Origin: Prevotella amnii DSM 23384 = JCM 14753
Lineage (GTDB): Bacteria; Bacteroidota; Bacteroidia; Bacteroidales; Bacteroidaceae
DNA length: 64,000 bases
NCBI RefSeq assembly: GCF_000378745.1
Contig: NZ_KB905272.1
Coordinates: 1-64,000, forward strand
Direction of reading: 5' to 3'
Part shown: in pieces, positions 40,491 to 51,163 of the stretch
Layout: each line of letters begins with the position of its first letter
Numbering within the stretch: the stretch's first letter is position 1
Notes under the pieces: model-generated
Told to the model about the DNA's origin: nothing
Seen by the model: only the letters and a program-made list of their open reading frames with translations
Database searches by the model: none
Position numbers and translations under genes: made by a program

Positions 40491-40549
40491 CATGAGCAAA
40501 GCAACACATACAGCTTTTATAAATATTTAATAGCTTAGAATTATAAAAA

Positions 40550-40584
40550 AGGTTATGTTCCTATTAAAGAAACATAACCTTTAT
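40550..40584. terminator. Bidirectional terminator between udk and fumarase
   Basis: Stem aaggttatgtt (from about 40549) with aacataacctt (to about 40581). U-rich tracts follow on both strands, between convergent genes. Confidence 0.8.
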
Positions 40585-40604
40585 TTTTCTTAACGACTTC
40601 ACTA

Positions 40605-42245
40605 CTAACAGCTACAACCTGTCCATGGTTTCAACTCTTTAAAGAAATCATGACCTTTATCATCTACAAGGATAAAAGCAGGGAAATCTTCTACCTCTAT
40701 TTTCCAAACAGCTTCCATACCTAACTCTGGATATTCTACACACTCTATACTCTTTATGCAACTACGTGAAAGGACTGCAGCCACACCTCCTATAGTACCT
40801 AAATAAAAACCTCCATGCTTCTTACAAGCATCAGTTACTACCTGCGTACGGTTACCCTTTGCTATCATTACTAAAGAGCCACCATGATCCATAAACTCGT
40901 CTACATACGGATCCATACGATTAGCCGTTGTAGGTCCCATTGAGCCACAAGGCAAACCTGATGGCGTTTTTGCAGGACCTGCATACAATACAGGATAATC
41001 CTTAATATACTGTGGCAAGTCTTCACCAGCATCTAAACGAGCTTTGAGCTTAGCATGAGCTATATCTCGCGCAACTATAATTGTACCTTTAAGATTAACA
41101 CGTGTAGAAACTGGATATTTAGTAAGCTCTTTACGCACAGCGTCCATACCTTCGTTTAGATCTATCTCTATACCTTTAGCACCCTCTCCTGGCTTACGAT
41201 ATTCTTCAGGTATCAATTCACCAGGATTAGTATCCATCTTCTCTATCCATATACCTTCCTTGTTAATCTTTGCCTTAATATTACGATCGGCAGAACAACT
41301 TACTCCCATTCCTATAGGGCAACTCGCTCCGTGACGTGGCAAACGTATAATGCGAATATCATGTGCAAGATATTTACCTCCAAACTGTGCGCCTAATCCT
41401 ATCTTATAAGCCTCCTTTAAAATCTTTTTCTCAAGATCTATATCACGAAAAGCACGACCAGTTTCATCGCCTGTTGTCGGTAAATTATCGTAATATTTAA
41501 TACTACCTAGTTTTACGGTCAAAAGATTTTTCTCCGCAGAAGTACCACCTATAACAAAACAAATATGATAAGGAGGACAAGCTGCTGTTCCTAAACTCTT
41601 CATCTTCTCTACCAAGAAAGGTATCAATGTGCCCTCATTCTGAATAGTAGCCTTTGTCATTGGATAGAAATAAGTTTTATTAGCCGAGCCTCCACCTTTA
41701 GCTACCATCACAAATTTATATTCTGCACCCTCTGTAGCTTCTATATCTATCTGGGCAGGAAGATTACACTTTGTGTTTACCTCGTCGTACATGTTTAATG
41801 GAGCGTTTTGCGAATAACGCAGATTTTCTCCTGTAAAAGTATTGAAAACACCACGGGAAAGAGCTTCCTCATCATCGAAACCTGTCCAAACCTGCTGTCC
41901 CTTCTCTCCATGTATAATAGCAGTACCTGTGTCTTGACAGAATGGTAATACGCCCTTTACTGCTGTCTCGGCATTGCGTAGGAACTGAAGTGCCACATAT
42001 TTATCGTTCTCTGAAGCCTCAGGATCGGTAAGCACTTTTGCTACCTGCTTATTGTGAGCGCGACGAAGCATAAACTCACAATCGTGAAAAGCCTGTTGTG
42101 CTAAAAGAGTCAAAGCCTCTTTACTCACCTTTAGAATTTCTTTGCCTTCGAAATTAGATACACTAACTCCTTCCTTCGATAATAGGCGATACTCTGTATC
42201 GTCCTTGCCCAATTGGAACATTGGTGCATACTTAAACTCTGCCAT
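40605..42245 (-). CDS. fumA: Class I (iron-sulfur) fumarate hydratase
   Basis: This 546-aa enzyme interconverts fumarate and malate using an oxygen-sensitive [4Fe-4S] cluster. It contains [12 protein letters not shown] with the first cluster Cys in the alpha domain, [21 protein letters not shown] (quoted in part as [12 protein letters not shown]), [14 protein letters not shown], and in the beta domain [15 protein letters not shown] and KGNR. It fits an anaerobic branched TCA or succinate pathway. It stands downstream of the M16 peptidase gene, 68 bases away. Confidence 0.94.
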   Translation of the reverse strand: MAEFKYAPMFQLGKDDTEYRLLSKEGVSVSNFEGKEILKVSKEALTLLAQQAFHDCEFMLRRAHNKQVAKVLTDPEASENDKYVALQFLRNAETAVKGVLPFCQDTGTAIIHGEKGQQVWTGFDDEEALSRGVFNTFTGENLRYSQNAPLNMYDEVNTKCNLPAQIDIEATEGAEYKFVMVAKGGGSANKTYFYPMTKATIQNEGTLIPFLVEKMKSLGTAACPPYHICFVIGGTSAEKNLLTVKLGSIKYYDNLPTTGDETGRAFRDIDLEKKILKEAYKIGLGAQFGGKYLAHDIRIIRLPRHGASCPIGMGVSCSADRNIKAKINKEGIWIEKMDTNPGELIPEEYRKPGEGAKGIEIDLNEGMDAVRKELTKYPVSTRVNLKGTIIVARDIAHAKLKARLDAGEDLPQYIKDYPVLYAGPAKTPSGLPCGSMGPTTANRMDPYVDEFMDHGGSLVMIAKGNRTQVVTDACKKHGGFYLGTIGGVAAVLSRSCIKSIECVEYPELGMEAVWKIEVEDFPAFILVDDKGHDFFKELKPWTGCSC

Positions 42246-42313
42246 AATGTTTTTTGTTTTGTAGCCATGCGCACCAATGCATAATATAACATTGATGCGC
42301 TAATATATATATT

Positions 42314-45268
42314 TTAGTTGTTAATAATTTTATTGTTTTCTCCAAAAAGCTGCTCAGTAGAAATATGCTGCACTGGAGCTATTTTCTCTAACGCTTTCAT
42401 ATCAAGCTCTTTTTCATTGCCAAGTATTATATATTTATAAGGCTTATTAGCTATATATTTCTTAGCAAAATCTACTATATCTTTTAATGAAAGTTTTGGC
42501 AACTCTTTATAAACTAACTCAGTAATATCTTTATCTAAACCAAAGCGTTTTGCATTAAGATATGAATTAAGAATATTAAATTTTGTTACCCTATGAGATG
42601 CTATTCTCTTCATTACACTCTGCTTTGCCACATCTACATTAACCTCACGTTCAGGAATATTGTTTAGCAAGTTATTAAACTCATTTATACAATCACTCAT
42701 CTTATCGTTTTGTGTTATTATATATGTATAAAACTTCTCACTATCCTCAGGACGCTCAGGAGATGTATAAGATGCACTTGCCGAATAAGCCAGCCCTCGT
42801 GCTTCACGCAATTCTTGGAAAACAATAGCATTCATACTACCACCAAAATACTCATTAAAAAGAGTAATTATGGGCAAATGTTGTGCTTGCCACTTAACAC
42901 CTTCGTTATGAATCTGCATCATATAAATATTCTTGGCATCATATGGAGCTAAGAGTACTTCGTTTTTTGTTGTAAGCTGCTGTATATAAGGCTTACCTGT
43001 TGGCACCTTTGCAAGATGCTTAACATCGGCAGATTGATAGCTTTTACTAATAACCTTATTAAGCTCTGTTATGGAAGAAGGACCATAATACATAATGGTA
43101 TGCTCATAGCTTTTTAGTTTTTTTATCTCAGAAAGCAACTCTTGAGGATTCATTTTACGTAACTCTTCCACAGAAATGCGGTTAGTAGTGCCATTATAAG
43201 CACCATAGGAAGCATAGGCAAATAGAGCATTAAAATTACTTCTTTGCGATTTCTTCTCATCTAAACGGTTCTTTTCTACTGATGATACATATTTATCGTA
43301 AGCCTGTTTATCTACCTTTGCATTATCCATGAGGTCATTGACAACTTTCAAAACCTCTGGCAAATTCTCGTTTAACCCATATAGCTTAATATAAGTACGA
43401 TCTCTTGTTACATATATACCATATTCACAAGCCAGCTTATATAACTTCTGCTTTATCTGCTCATTTGATAACTTATTTGTACCCAAATAGTCAATATAAT
43501 TGCTTGCATACCATAGCTTATTATTATTTTCGGTACCTATAGGCAACACAAAGGTAAGCTGAAACAAATCGTCTTGCGTATTCTTCTTATATAATAGAGG
43601 TAAACCTCTCTTTGTTTTTGTTATAGTAAGGTCTTTTTTATAATTAACAAAAACAGGTTTTATAGGGTCTACATGTATATTCTTTACCTCCTTTATAAAG
43701 TCGCTCTGCTTATCATTATTAGTAGGAATGGGCGTAATGGCTGGTTTTTCTACCTTTTTAATAGTATTATCCTCGCCTTGCTCCTTAAAGACAGTAACAA
43801 AGTTGCTCGTAAAAAAGCGATTAGCAAAACTAACTATTTCCGACTTAGTCATTTTAGCTATACGTTCTAAAGTGCTTGCTTTCTGCTCCCATGGGATATT
43901 ATTAATAAACGCATCTACGAAATAACTGCATCGGGTATCATTATTTTCTAAACTCTTATAAACATCTCGCTTAATATTATTGATAACAGAAGGTACAAGA
44001 TCGTCAGAGAAATCTCCCTTTTTAAGTTTTTCTATCTCAGAGAGCATTAATCTTCTTACATCTTTCAAAGATTGTCCTTTATTAGGCGATCCAAACACTT
44101 CAAAGCTACTATAATCATTAAGTGTAGATGCAGACGCCTGTGCATATTGCAATTTCATCTTACTATTAAGATTTAAATCGAAAATGCCTGCAGTACCATT
44201 GTTAAGCATCTCCTTAATAACCATTAAGGTATCGTTTTGTAAGCTCTTAGCGGCTTCAGCTCTCCAAGCCATTGCCACATAAGCAGCCTCTTTACCATAT
44301 ATAGTAGTATCTACTGGAGCTATCATCTTAGTAAGAGCAGGATACTGCGGTGCTCTCACCTCGCCATACCCCTTCCATGTGCCAAAATACTTTTCTATAG
44401 ATGCCACTGCCTTATCTGGATCTATATCACCTGCTAAGCAAATAGCTACATTATTAGGAACGTAATATTTCTTAAAATATTTTTTTATATTAGTTATAGA
44501 AGGGTTTTTAAGATGATCGCCTACACCTATTGTAGTCTGTGTTCCATAAGGATGATTAGGGAACAGCTTTGCCATTAGTGCTGTAAACATCTTACGACCA
44601 TCTTTTGCTAAACCAATATTATATTCCTCATATACAGCTTCAAGTTCGGTATGAAAACCACGTATCACCATGTTTTGAAAGCGATCTCCCTCTATCTTTG
44701 CCCATGTATCTAATTCATTAGAAGGAATATCCACATGATAACAAGTTATATCATTAGAGGTATAAGCATTAGTTCCTACACCTCCTATACCTGCCATCAT
44801 CTTGTCATATTCATTAGGAATATTATATTTAGCAGCAAGCTGCGATACAGAGTCTATCTCATGGTATAGCTTTTTACGCAAAATAGGATTGGTTACCTTA
44901 CGATATTCCTCGTACCTCCTCTCTATATCGTCTAATAAAGGTTTCTCTGCAGCATAGTTAGAAGTGCCATAATGAGTAGTGCCTTTAAACATAAGATGCT
45001 CTAAATAGTGAGCTAACCCTGTAGTTTCGGCAGGATCGTTACGACTACCAGTACGCACAGCAATATATGCTTGTACACGTGGTTTTTCCTTGTTTACACT
45101 AACAAACACTTTCAAGCCATTTTTTAAAGTGTAGATACGGCTTTGCATAGGGTCGCCCTTTACACTTTTATAACTATAGCTTTGCGCCTTTACGCTATAT
45201 GCAGTGCAAACAGCAACTACACCAATAGCAATTCCTTTTAAAAAGGATAAGAAATTTTTTTGCTTCAT
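42314..45268 (-). CDS. Periplasmic M16 zinc metallopeptidase, full-length duplicated
   Basis: This 984-aa protein has a signal sequence (ending AYSVKAQS), then the M16 inverted zinc motif H87-Y-L-E90-H91 (HYLEH) with the distal Glu in LEAVYEEYN. It has two M16 halves; the second keeps the ELREARGLAYSASASY segment but not the zinc motif, as expected for the inactive half. It degrades peptides in the periplasm. It is preceded by the DUF4954 gene with 20 bases between them. A second M16 protein is encoded at 55382. Confidence 0.92.
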   Translation of the reverse strand: MKQKNFLSFLKGIAIGVVAVCTAYSVKAQSYSYKSVKGDPMQSRIYTLKNGLKVFVSVNKEKPRVQAYIAVRTGSRNDPAETTGLAHYLEHLMFKGTTHYGTSNYAAEKPLLDDIERRYEEYRKVTNPILRKKLYHEIDSVSQLAAKYNIPNEYDKMMAGIGGVGTNAYTSNDITCYHVDIPSNELDTWAKIEGDRFQNMVIRGFHTELEAVYEEYNIGLAKDGRKMFTALMAKLFPNHPYGTQTTIGVGDHLKNPSITNIKKYFKKYYVPNNVAICLAGDIDPDKAVASIEKYFGTWKGYGEVRAPQYPALTKMIAPVDTTIYGKEAAYVAMAWRAEAAKSLQNDTLMVIKEMLNNGTAGIFDLNLNSKMKLQYAQASASTLNDYSSFEVFGSPNKGQSLKDVRRLMLSEIEKLKKGDFSDDLVPSVINNIKRDVYKSLENNDTRCSYFVDAFINNIPWEQKASTLERIAKMTKSEIVSFANRFFTSNFVTVFKEQGEDNTIKKVEKPAITPIPTNNDKQSDFIKEVKNIHVDPIKPVFVNYKKDLTITKTKRGLPLLYKKNTQDDLFQLTFVLPIGTENNNKLWYASNYIDYLGTNKLSNEQIKQKLYKLACEYGIYVTRDRTYIKLYGLNENLPEVLKVVNDLMDNAKVDKQAYDKYVSSVEKNRLDEKKSQRSNFNALFAYASYGAYNGTTNRISVEELRKMNPQELLSEIKKLKSYEHTIMYYGPSSITELNKVISKSYQSADVKHLAKVPTGKPYIQQLTTKNEVLLAPYDAKNIYMMQIHNEGVKWQAQHLPIITLFNEYFGGSMNAIVFQELREARGLAYSASASYTSPERPEDSEKFYTYIITQNDKMSDCINEFNNLLNNIPEREVNVDVAKQSVMKRIASHRVTKFNILNSYLNAKRFGLDKDITELVYKELPKLSLKDIVDFAKKYIANKPYKYIILGNEKELDMKALEKIAPVQHISTEQLFGENNKIINN

Positions 45269-45288
45269 ATAACTAATAATAAAGTAAA

Positions 45289-47151
45289 TTATTCTTCGTA
45301 ATCTGTCTCATGATCAAGACTTTTAACAAAGTCGTCAAACACCTCTCTATCGACATCTCCCATGTGAAACTCTTTTTCAGCATCTTTTTTTATCTCTGCT
45401 ATCCATGCTCGACGAGCGGTAATATAATCGGCTTTTATCTGTGCATCTACCTCCGCTGTTATCTCTTTTACTCCATAATAGTCTTGTATAAGCTTATAGG
45501 TCCATGCCCATTGATAAATGCGATAATTATTATTAATGTCTTCAAAACGATCTATCACATCTTGTATCGTCTCTAAAACACCTTCCTTTATATCTTCTAC
45601 TAAACGTATCTCCTCACTCTTTGGTAATAGCAATCCTGCAAGATCTCTCCATTCCCCTAATCCTTTGTTAGTAATAGGTTTACCAAAAAAGCCTAATTTA
45701 TGCGCTCTTTTCAAGACTGCTCCCATATATATGCGAAGAGCTATATCGTAATATTTTATACCTTTACGTAAGCTCGAAGCGTTAATAGTATATTCGTGAA
45801 AGTTATAACTCGACACATTATCACCACTTGCCTGCCTCAAATTTTCTAAAATAAACTTACCTCTTAATATCTCACCTACAGAGAAAGGCGACAACCAATC
45901 AAAATTAACAATACTCTTCTTATGAGCATTTTGCGGGCGCATATCTCTCTTAGACCACTTATGTATATCACGATAAAGCCCTACTGTGGTGATATTACGA
46001 CCAGGTACAAGAAACATTTTATCAGCCTCAGCTATAAGATATGAGAAAGGTAATGATGTGGTATTAGGGTGGTGCATCAGCTTTCCAAAACATACGGAGA
46101 ATGTGCCTATAGTGGCTGGCATCAATAGATAGCTACCGCTTGCCGTCTTCGACCCGCGCTCAAGTACTCCCCAGTGCATTGGTCCCATTTTATAAGCATG
46201 GTTAGAAAAGTTAGTCCCCGAGCCTGCATTATAAAAAGAAAACATACCACCTATGAGCAACGAGCTTTTATGATGTGATGCTGAAAAAGGACCACAAAAA
46301 GCAGCACAAGCCTCACCATTCGACATATATGAGTTAGCAAAAAACACGCTTTGTGATGCCGTAAACCCATTAGAAATATGGCAAGCCTCTCCCACAAAAC
46401 AATCTTGCATCTTAACACTATTAACTATGCTACTTCCTTCTGATATAATAGAGTTTTCACATATAACCCCTGTTCCTATATATACATTTGCCTTATCAGA
46501 ACTAAGAATAGTACAATCGCTCAAACGACTCGCTCCTGATATTTCACACTCATTTTGTATAACAGTATTAGTAATCTCACACGTATTAATTACTTTCACA
46601 TTATTACCCAAAGTTCCACGATCAGGATTAGTGCGGGTTATCTCTTCTTTTATTAAACGGCGAATAGCATTTTTAAGATCTTTATCCCCAAAATACTTTA
46701 CCATAAAGGCTGCAAACTGACTGTTAAGATCGTGGAAAAGAATAACATTACCATCGCCTACCTCATTGAGTACAGATATAAGATTACCCTCGCCAAAAGA
46801 AGCACCCTCTGTGGTTTCCATTACAGAAACATTAGATATAAGACAATCATCGCCTATAGTATAATTGTTAATATAATTTCCTACCTTCTCTATAAGACAA
46901 TCATTGCCTACGGTAACATTACATAATGTAGCATCATTAATGCCAGAATGCTTCACAAAGTCCTTCGCTATCTTAACATTCTTTTGAAATTTACCTAAAC
47001 GAATGTCCCCATAAAACATTACACGATGAAAATACTTTGGCAAAAATCCTTCTTCTGCCACAAGTACCCGTTGCCAGTCTTCTGCCCAACAGTTGTTATT
47101 TTCAAAAATTATAATCTCTTCTTGTGTCAGTGGTCTATAGCTCATATACAA
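45289..47151 (-). CDS. DUF4954 protein (left-handed beta-helix)
   Basis: This 620-aa protein matches the DUF4954 family of Bacteroidota. The N-terminal portion (YRPLTQEEIIIFENNNCWAEDW quoted in part as EEIIIFENNNCW) is followed by many hexapeptide-like turns (VTVGNDCLIEKVGN, TIGDDCLISNVS, ISGASRLSDCTILS). These form a left-handed parallel beta-helix like that of acyl- or nucleotidyl-transferases. A helical C-terminus follows. Catalytic role not known; it has been compared with UDP-sugar acyltransferases only by fold. It sits between hflX and the M16 peptidase gene with close spacing, so it is operonic. Confidence 0.82.
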   Translation of the reverse strand: MYMSYRPLTQEEIIIFENNNCWAEDWQRVLVAEEGFLPKYFHRVMFYGDIRLGKFQKNVKIAKDFVKHSGINDATLCNVTVGNDCLIEKVGNYINNYTIGDDCLISNVSVMETTEGASFGEGNLISVLNEVGDGNVILFHDLNSQFAAFMVKYFGDKDLKNAIRRLIKEEITRTNPDRGTLGNNVKVINTCEITNTVIQNECEISGASRLSDCTILSSDKANVYIGTGVICENSIISEGSSIVNSVKMQDCFVGEACHISNGFTASQSVFFANSYMSNGEACAAFCGPFSASHHKSSLLIGGMFSFYNAGSGTNFSNHAYKMGPMHWGVLERGSKTASGSYLLMPATIGTFSVCFGKLMHHPNTTSLPFSYLIAEADKMFLVPGRNITTVGLYRDIHKWSKRDMRPQNAHKKSIVNFDWLSPFSVGEILRGKFILENLRQASGDNVSSYNFHEYTINASSLRKGIKYYDIALRIYMGAVLKRAHKLGFFGKPITNKGLGEWRDLAGLLLPKSEEIRLVEDIKEGVLETIQDVIDRFEDINNNYRIYQWAWTYKLIQDYYGVKEITAEVDAQIKADYITARRAWIAEIKKDAEKEFHMGDVDREVFDDFVKSLDHETDYEE

Positions 47152-47193
47152 AGATTTTGAAATTGATAATCATTTTAAATATACCTATCTTAC

Positions 47194-48450
47194 TTATTCT
47201 AAAGTATCTTCTAAAGTGTAAAGAAAATCATTATAAGGATATTTCTGCACATGCATTTCACGTACCGTCTTATATAACACTTCTCTAAACTCTACTATGT
47301 TCTGTTTCTCTCGAGCTGATACAAACAAACAGTTACCAGATACTTTTGCCATCCAAGTACGCTTTAAGTCATCAAGAGTAAGATTATTTTTAGTTTCTGG
47401 CGTTAGGTCGTCGGCATCTTTGTCCACCCATTTATAATTGTCTATTTTGTTAAAAACCAATATAGACGGTTTGTCAGCACAGCCAAGATCGGCTAATGTT
47501 TTATTAACCACATTTATCTGCTCTTCAAAATCAGAATGGGATATATCTACAACATGAAGTAACAAGTCAGCCTCACGCACCTCATCGAGGGTAGACTTAA
47601 AAGAATCAACAAGATCTGTGGGGAGCTTTCTAATAAAACCTACCGTATCGGCTAATAAAAAAGGTAAATTATCTATCACTACTTTACGCACGGTAGTATC
47701 AAGGGTAGCAAAGAGCTTATTCTCGGCAAACACCTCGCTCTTAGATAAAAGATTCATTATAGTAGACTTCCCTACATTTGTGTACCCTACCAAAGCCACC
47801 CTTATCATACGCCCACGATTCTTACGCTGTGTCTTTTTCTGCTTATCTATCTCTAATAAACGCTCTTTCAACAAAGACATTCTATTAAGAATTATTCGAC
47901 GATCCATCTCAAGCTGTGTTTCACCAGGACCACGAAGACCTACTGAACCTTTACCCCCACCAGATCCAGAACCACCTCCTTGACGCTCCAAATGGGTCCA
48001 CAGACGCTGCAAACGTGGAAGCATATATCGATATTGTGCTAATTCTACCTGAGTCTTAGCATTAGCCGTTTGAGCACGCATAGCAAAAATATCTAAAATA
48101 AGCGATGTCCTATCAAGGATTTTAACTTCTAACATCTGCTCTATATTACGCATCTGCTTTGCCGATAACTCATCATCAAAAATGACCATTCCTACAGGCT
48201 CTTCATCTTCTTCTCTCTGCTTTATGAAGCTGCGTATTTCGTCTAACTTTCCCTTACCAACATAAGTAATAGCACTTGGCCCATTTACTCGCTGCGTAAA
48301 ACGTTTTATAGTAACAGCTCCTGCAGTATCAGCTAAAAACTCCAGCTCGTCAAGATACTCTTTAGTTTTAGCCTCATCTTGCTGCTGAGTTATTAAACCT
48401 ACAAGGATAGCACTCTCAGTTTTTACTTCGGATATAACAAATTCCTTCAT
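47194..48450 (-). CDS. hflX: Ribosome-splitting GTPase HflX
   Basis: HflX is a GTPase that separates stalled or stressed ribosomes. The 418-aa protein has the N-terminal nucleotide-binding-like domain, the HflX motif GLRGPGETQLE (171-181), then the G domain with GYTNVGKST (222-230), DTVGFI and NKID. The linker ERQGGGSGSGGGKGSVG is typical. It is first in the run hflX-DUF4954-M16-fumarase, with a promoter box at 48531-48538. Confidence 0.95.
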   Translation of the reverse strand: MKEFVISEVKTESAILVGLITQQQDEAKTKEYLDELEFLADTAGAVTIKRFTQRVNGPSAITYVGKGKLDEIRSFIKQREEDEEPVGMVIFDDELSAKQMRNIEQMLEVKILDRTSLILDIFAMRAQTANAKTQVELAQYRYMLPRLQRLWTHLERQGGGSGSGGGKGSVGLRGPGETQLEMDRRIILNRMSLLKERLLEIDKQKKTQRKNRGRMIRVALVGYTNVGKSTIMNLLSKSEVFAENKLFATLDTTVRKVVIDNLPFLLADTVGFIRKLPTDLVDSFKSTLDEVREADLLLHVVDISHSDFEEQINVVNKTLADLGCADKPSILVFNKIDNYKWVDKDADDLTPETKNNLTLDDLKRTWMAKVSGNCLFVSAREKQNIVEFREVLYKTVREMHVQKYPYNDFLYTLEDTLE

Positions 48451-48728
48451 TTAGTATAGTTTCTTTTCATATAAGCACGCTCTAATATATATATGCACAC
48501 AGAGCCCACCACCTACTATTTTGCTTACTGCAAAAGTACATTTTGTTTTTGTAAAACCAATACTTAAAAATATAAAAATATATAATAATAATCTTTATAA
48601 CAAACAAAAAATTTTACCCATTATTTGGATAAAGAATAATTTTATCCAACTTTCTGTCCTAACAAAAGAATATATCACAAAAATAAAAACAAAAAAACAA
48701 GGATTTTAATAATTATAAAGACCCATCC
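48451..48728. other. Intergenic gap upstream of hflX
   Basis: The gap holds the hflX -7 box and AT-rich sequence. No gene is seen before the IS30 remnant at 48729. Confidence 0.6.
48531..48538 (-). promoter_or_regulatory. -7 box of hflX
   Basis: Minus-strand TACTTTTG, 80 bases upstream of the start. Confidence 0.55.
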
Positions 48729-48887
48729 GTAGAGTCAACCAGCAAGTGCAAAATTACAAAACGTTTTTGAAGAACTCGCATTTTGGTGTAGAAAAGTTTA
48801 ATTTTTCTCTCGGTCTTTCGTTCAGTTTCTTTTGCATCGACATAATTCTCTTGTCTGTATAATGTTCAAACGATTCCTTTTTCGATA
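48729..48887 (-). mobile_element. IS30-family element remnant (3' end of transposase)
   Basis: These 159 bases align without gaps to 51241-51399, the 3' end of the IS30-family element on the other side of the EcoRI-like genes, with six mismatches by my count. It encodes the last part of the transposase on the minus strand, ending in a C-terminus like CEFFKNVL, and breaks off abruptly at 48887. It is in the same orientation as the larger copy. Confidence 0.88.
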
Positions 48888-48964
48888 TTATTGTTGATAT
48901 ACTCGCCATAATTCGTCCTCGGATACATTACCGCATTAACCCTACGGCTAAAAAAAGTGAGCAA

Positions 48965-49255
48965 GTGTTGGCAATTAAATTTGTACAATGGGACGTTCCC
49001 CCTTTGGAGAGCCTATGCAACAGCAAAGTATATCTCCTGCGTATGAAACTCTATCGTGGCAAGTGTATGAGCCGTGAGGACGAGTTGTTGAGAGCTTTGC
49101 TCGAAAAAAAGAATTGGCTATGTGCATCGGTGAACTCAAACACCTATTTCCGCACAGCCGTTCCCCTACGAGGCTATCGCTTTGACTTTATACGTAAACA
49201 GCAACAGAGCTTCTCCAACAACACCCCCCATTATTTATATAATGACACAGACTGA
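48965..49255 (+). CDS. Probable fragment of a mobile-element hypothetical protein
   Basis: The 96-codon frame starts with GTG, but the reading frame is open without a stop upstream into the IS remnant, so the true 5' end is probably lost. The peptide includes VQWDVPPLESLCNSKVYLLR and VNSNTYFRTAVPLRGYRFDF. I recall similar short proteins in Bacteroidales conjugative elements but know no function. Its 3' end overlaps the end of the convergent methyltransferase gene by 25 bases, which suggests a recombination junction. Base composition is less AT-biased than the flanks. Confidence 0.5.
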   Translation: MLAIKFVQWDVPPLESLCNSKVYLLRMKLYRGKCMSREDELLRALLEKKNWLCASVNSNTYFRTAVPLRGYRFDFIRKQQQSFSNNTPHYLYNDTD

Positions 49256-50259
49256 TATTTTTTTACAGACTCCTTATTTTTAGGCATAAGTGTCTTGCGT
49301 CTTATTATAATCCTAAAATATGGACACTTTCCATTGATTGATAAATCTTTATCATCGTCTCCTTTTCGGAACTTTATAATTTCGAATTGACGAGGATTAA
49401 ACTTATGGAGAAAAGTTATTGGTACTCCCATGTAACCGCTATAATCTTGCGGAATGTCTTGTGTTCTATTAATATTAATACCGTCATAATTGTCATATAT
49501 AGGATACTCTTGCTCATATCCGTAATAACTTTTTGTTAGCTTAATATCTTCATGACGTATGAAATTATCTAAATTCGTAAGCCATAGACAATTATTAGGA
49601 GAGATAATCCTATTACCAAACTCGTCTATCTTCGTTTCTGTCCCATATAACTTATAATACTCTGGTACAATAAATCCCGAAATACCTCTACCAAGATTAA
49701 CTCCGAGCCATGCCTTATTGTCTTGAATAAGTCTGAAGATTTCCTTGTATGTAATTGCATTTATATTTCCAATAATCAGGAATTGCTTATCGTGTCGAAT
49801 TAATTGTGCGACAAATTCACGGAACAACGAAAAAGGAGGATTAGTAACAACTATATCAGATTGTTTCAGCAAAGCTATACTTTCAGGACTACGAAAGTCG
49901 CCATCACCCTTGAAATATACGATATTGGCAGCTTTTGGATTAGCATCGGGAAGTTCTATTCCTGTATATTCAAAGAAATAACCATGCTCATTTTCTTTTG
50001 TGTCAAACAAGTTCATTTTTTGTTCCTTATAAAAAGCTGCAATGACTTTTTTAAGTCCTAACTCTTTAAAATGAGAAACAAAGTACCTAAAAAAGTTACT
50101 ACTACGAGGGTCATCACAATTACAAAATACGACTTTACCCTTGAAATGATTTTTGTAATATTGCAATTCTCTCTCTATATCGACAAGCTGTGTATAGAAT
50201 TCATCGTTCTTCAACTTTTTCGCCTTTTGCAGTAAATCATTACTTGCTTTCCTTACCAT
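49231..50259 (-). CDS. EcoRI-type adenine-specific DNA methyltransferase
   Basis: This 342-aa protein resembles M.EcoRI (326 aa as I recall it), including CNCDDPR (46-52), GDGDFRS, the catalytic IVVTNPPFSLFRE with NPPF at 140-143, then GRGISGFIVPEYYKLYGTE, ISPNNCLWLTNLD and MGVPITFLHKFNP. It should transfer methyl to adenine in GAATTC to protect the host from the companion nuclease. It lies 23 bases downstream of the endonuclease gene on the same strand, the same order as in the EcoRI plasmid. Its C-terminus is about 16 residues longer than M.EcoRI, possibly because the stop codon was changed at the island edge. Confidence 0.94.
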   Translation of the reverse strand: MVRKASNDLLQKAKKLKNDEFYTQLVDIERELQYYKNHFKGKVVFCNCDDPRSSNFFRYFVSHFKELGLKKVIAAFYKEQKMNLFDTKENEHGYFFEYTGIELPDANPKAANIVYFKGDGDFRSPESIALLKQSDIVVTNPPFSLFREFVAQLIRHDKQFLIIGNINAITYKEIFRLIQDNKAWLGVNLGRGISGFIVPEYYKLYGTETKIDEFGNRIISPNNCLWLTNLDNFIRHEDIKLTKSYYGYEQEYPIYDNYDGININRTQDIPQDYSGYMGVPITFLHKFNPRQFEIIKFRKGDDDKDLSINGKCPYFRIIIRRKTLMPKNKESVKKYQSVSLYK

Positions 50260-50282
50260 ACGCCAATATCTATTTCGTTTTT

Positions 50283-51116
50283 TTACTTTTTAGTTAACTG
50301 GGAAAATAAATCGCGCCCCAACATTTGCAGAGATGTCTTTGAGATATCAAGCATAATCTCAAGCATCTTATCGACTTTCCATCTTTCACCATTGCCCTGT
50401 GTATAAATGGAAGCTGCTTGAAGCATGATAGTTTTTTCATTATGTTTGACAAACTTATTCTCACACAGATTCTTATTGATGGGCATACCATAATTTGCAG
50501 CCGTCAGTCTATCCAATCTATTAAGTATACCCGAATTATATTCGAGTACTACAACTCTTCCATCAGGGCGCTTTACGGAAATAGTTTCTGTAAGGAAGTT
50601 AGAGCCTTCCAAGAAAAGCACATAAGGGAAATGTGACTCTGCCAGCATCAGATTTGCTATTTCAGATATATTCTTATGCGACCTCTCTATAGCATTACCC
50701 GCAGCCATAAGATCTTGATCATTTTTTGCTCCAACAAGTTTACCAGCCTTAATGTTTTCAATATCTTTTCCTTGATGTTTTGCCTCTGAAACCAACACAA
50801 TCCTCCACTCTCCATTATCGTCTTTCACTTCAACTATTCCTCCATCAGGGATAATATTTGAATTAGAAACGAAAAGAGTCTTTCCTAATTCTGGGTCAAT
50901 CTTCTTTAAGGCCTTGTTGATTTCTTCCTTCTTAATACTCGTCCTATATTGAAACTCCAATTGTGGATATTTTTTCTGAAGCTGTTTCAGTGCAAGATGT
51001 GAAACTTCCCCGACAGTCATGTCATGTTTCTTCGCTTCTGACCCGAAAATACCAACAACTCCCTTTGAATCTTTTTGTTGAATTGTAAGTCTGTTGGACT
51101 GGTTTTTCTTCGACAT
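50283..51116 (-). CDS. EcoRI-type type II restriction endonuclease
   Basis: This 277-aa protein is the same length as EcoRI. Its key residues fall at the same numbers: catalytic D91 in IPDGG, E111 and K113 in SEAKHQG, the recognition segment MAAGNA (137-142), R145, R200 and R203 in NRLDRLTAANYG. Long blocks are as I remember EcoRI, for example GNAIERSHKNISEIAN and FPYVLFLEGSNFL. It should cut G^AATTC as a homodimer. It is followed by the cognate methyltransferase. A promoter is present at 51164-51195. The unit lies in an island with IS30-family sequences at both sides, which suggests horizontal transfer. Specificity is predicted, not shown. Confidence 0.95.
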   Translation of the reverse strand: MSKKNQSNRLTIQQKDSKGVVGIFGSEAKKHDMTVGEVSHLALKQLQKKYPQLEFQYRTSIKKEEINKALKKIDPELGKTLFVSNSNIIPDGGIVEVKDDNGEWRIVLVSEAKHQGKDIENIKAGKLVGAKNDQDLMAAGNAIERSHKNISEIANLMLAESHFPYVLFLEGSNFLTETISVKRPDGRVVVLEYNSGILNRLDRLTAANYGMPINKNLCENKFVKHNEKTIMLQAASIYTQGNGERWKVDKMLEIMLDISKTSLQMLGRDLFSQLTKK

Positions 51117-51163
51117 AATTATTATTTATTTGTAATCTTCCTTAATGAGGATATTTGTTTTTG

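Noticed and set aside
50283-51116. Avoidance of GAATTC in the host sequence
   Set aside because: GAATTC occurs several times in the window, for example at 5113, 8626, 13350, 26275, 32948, 35873 and 50197, so no obvious depletion.
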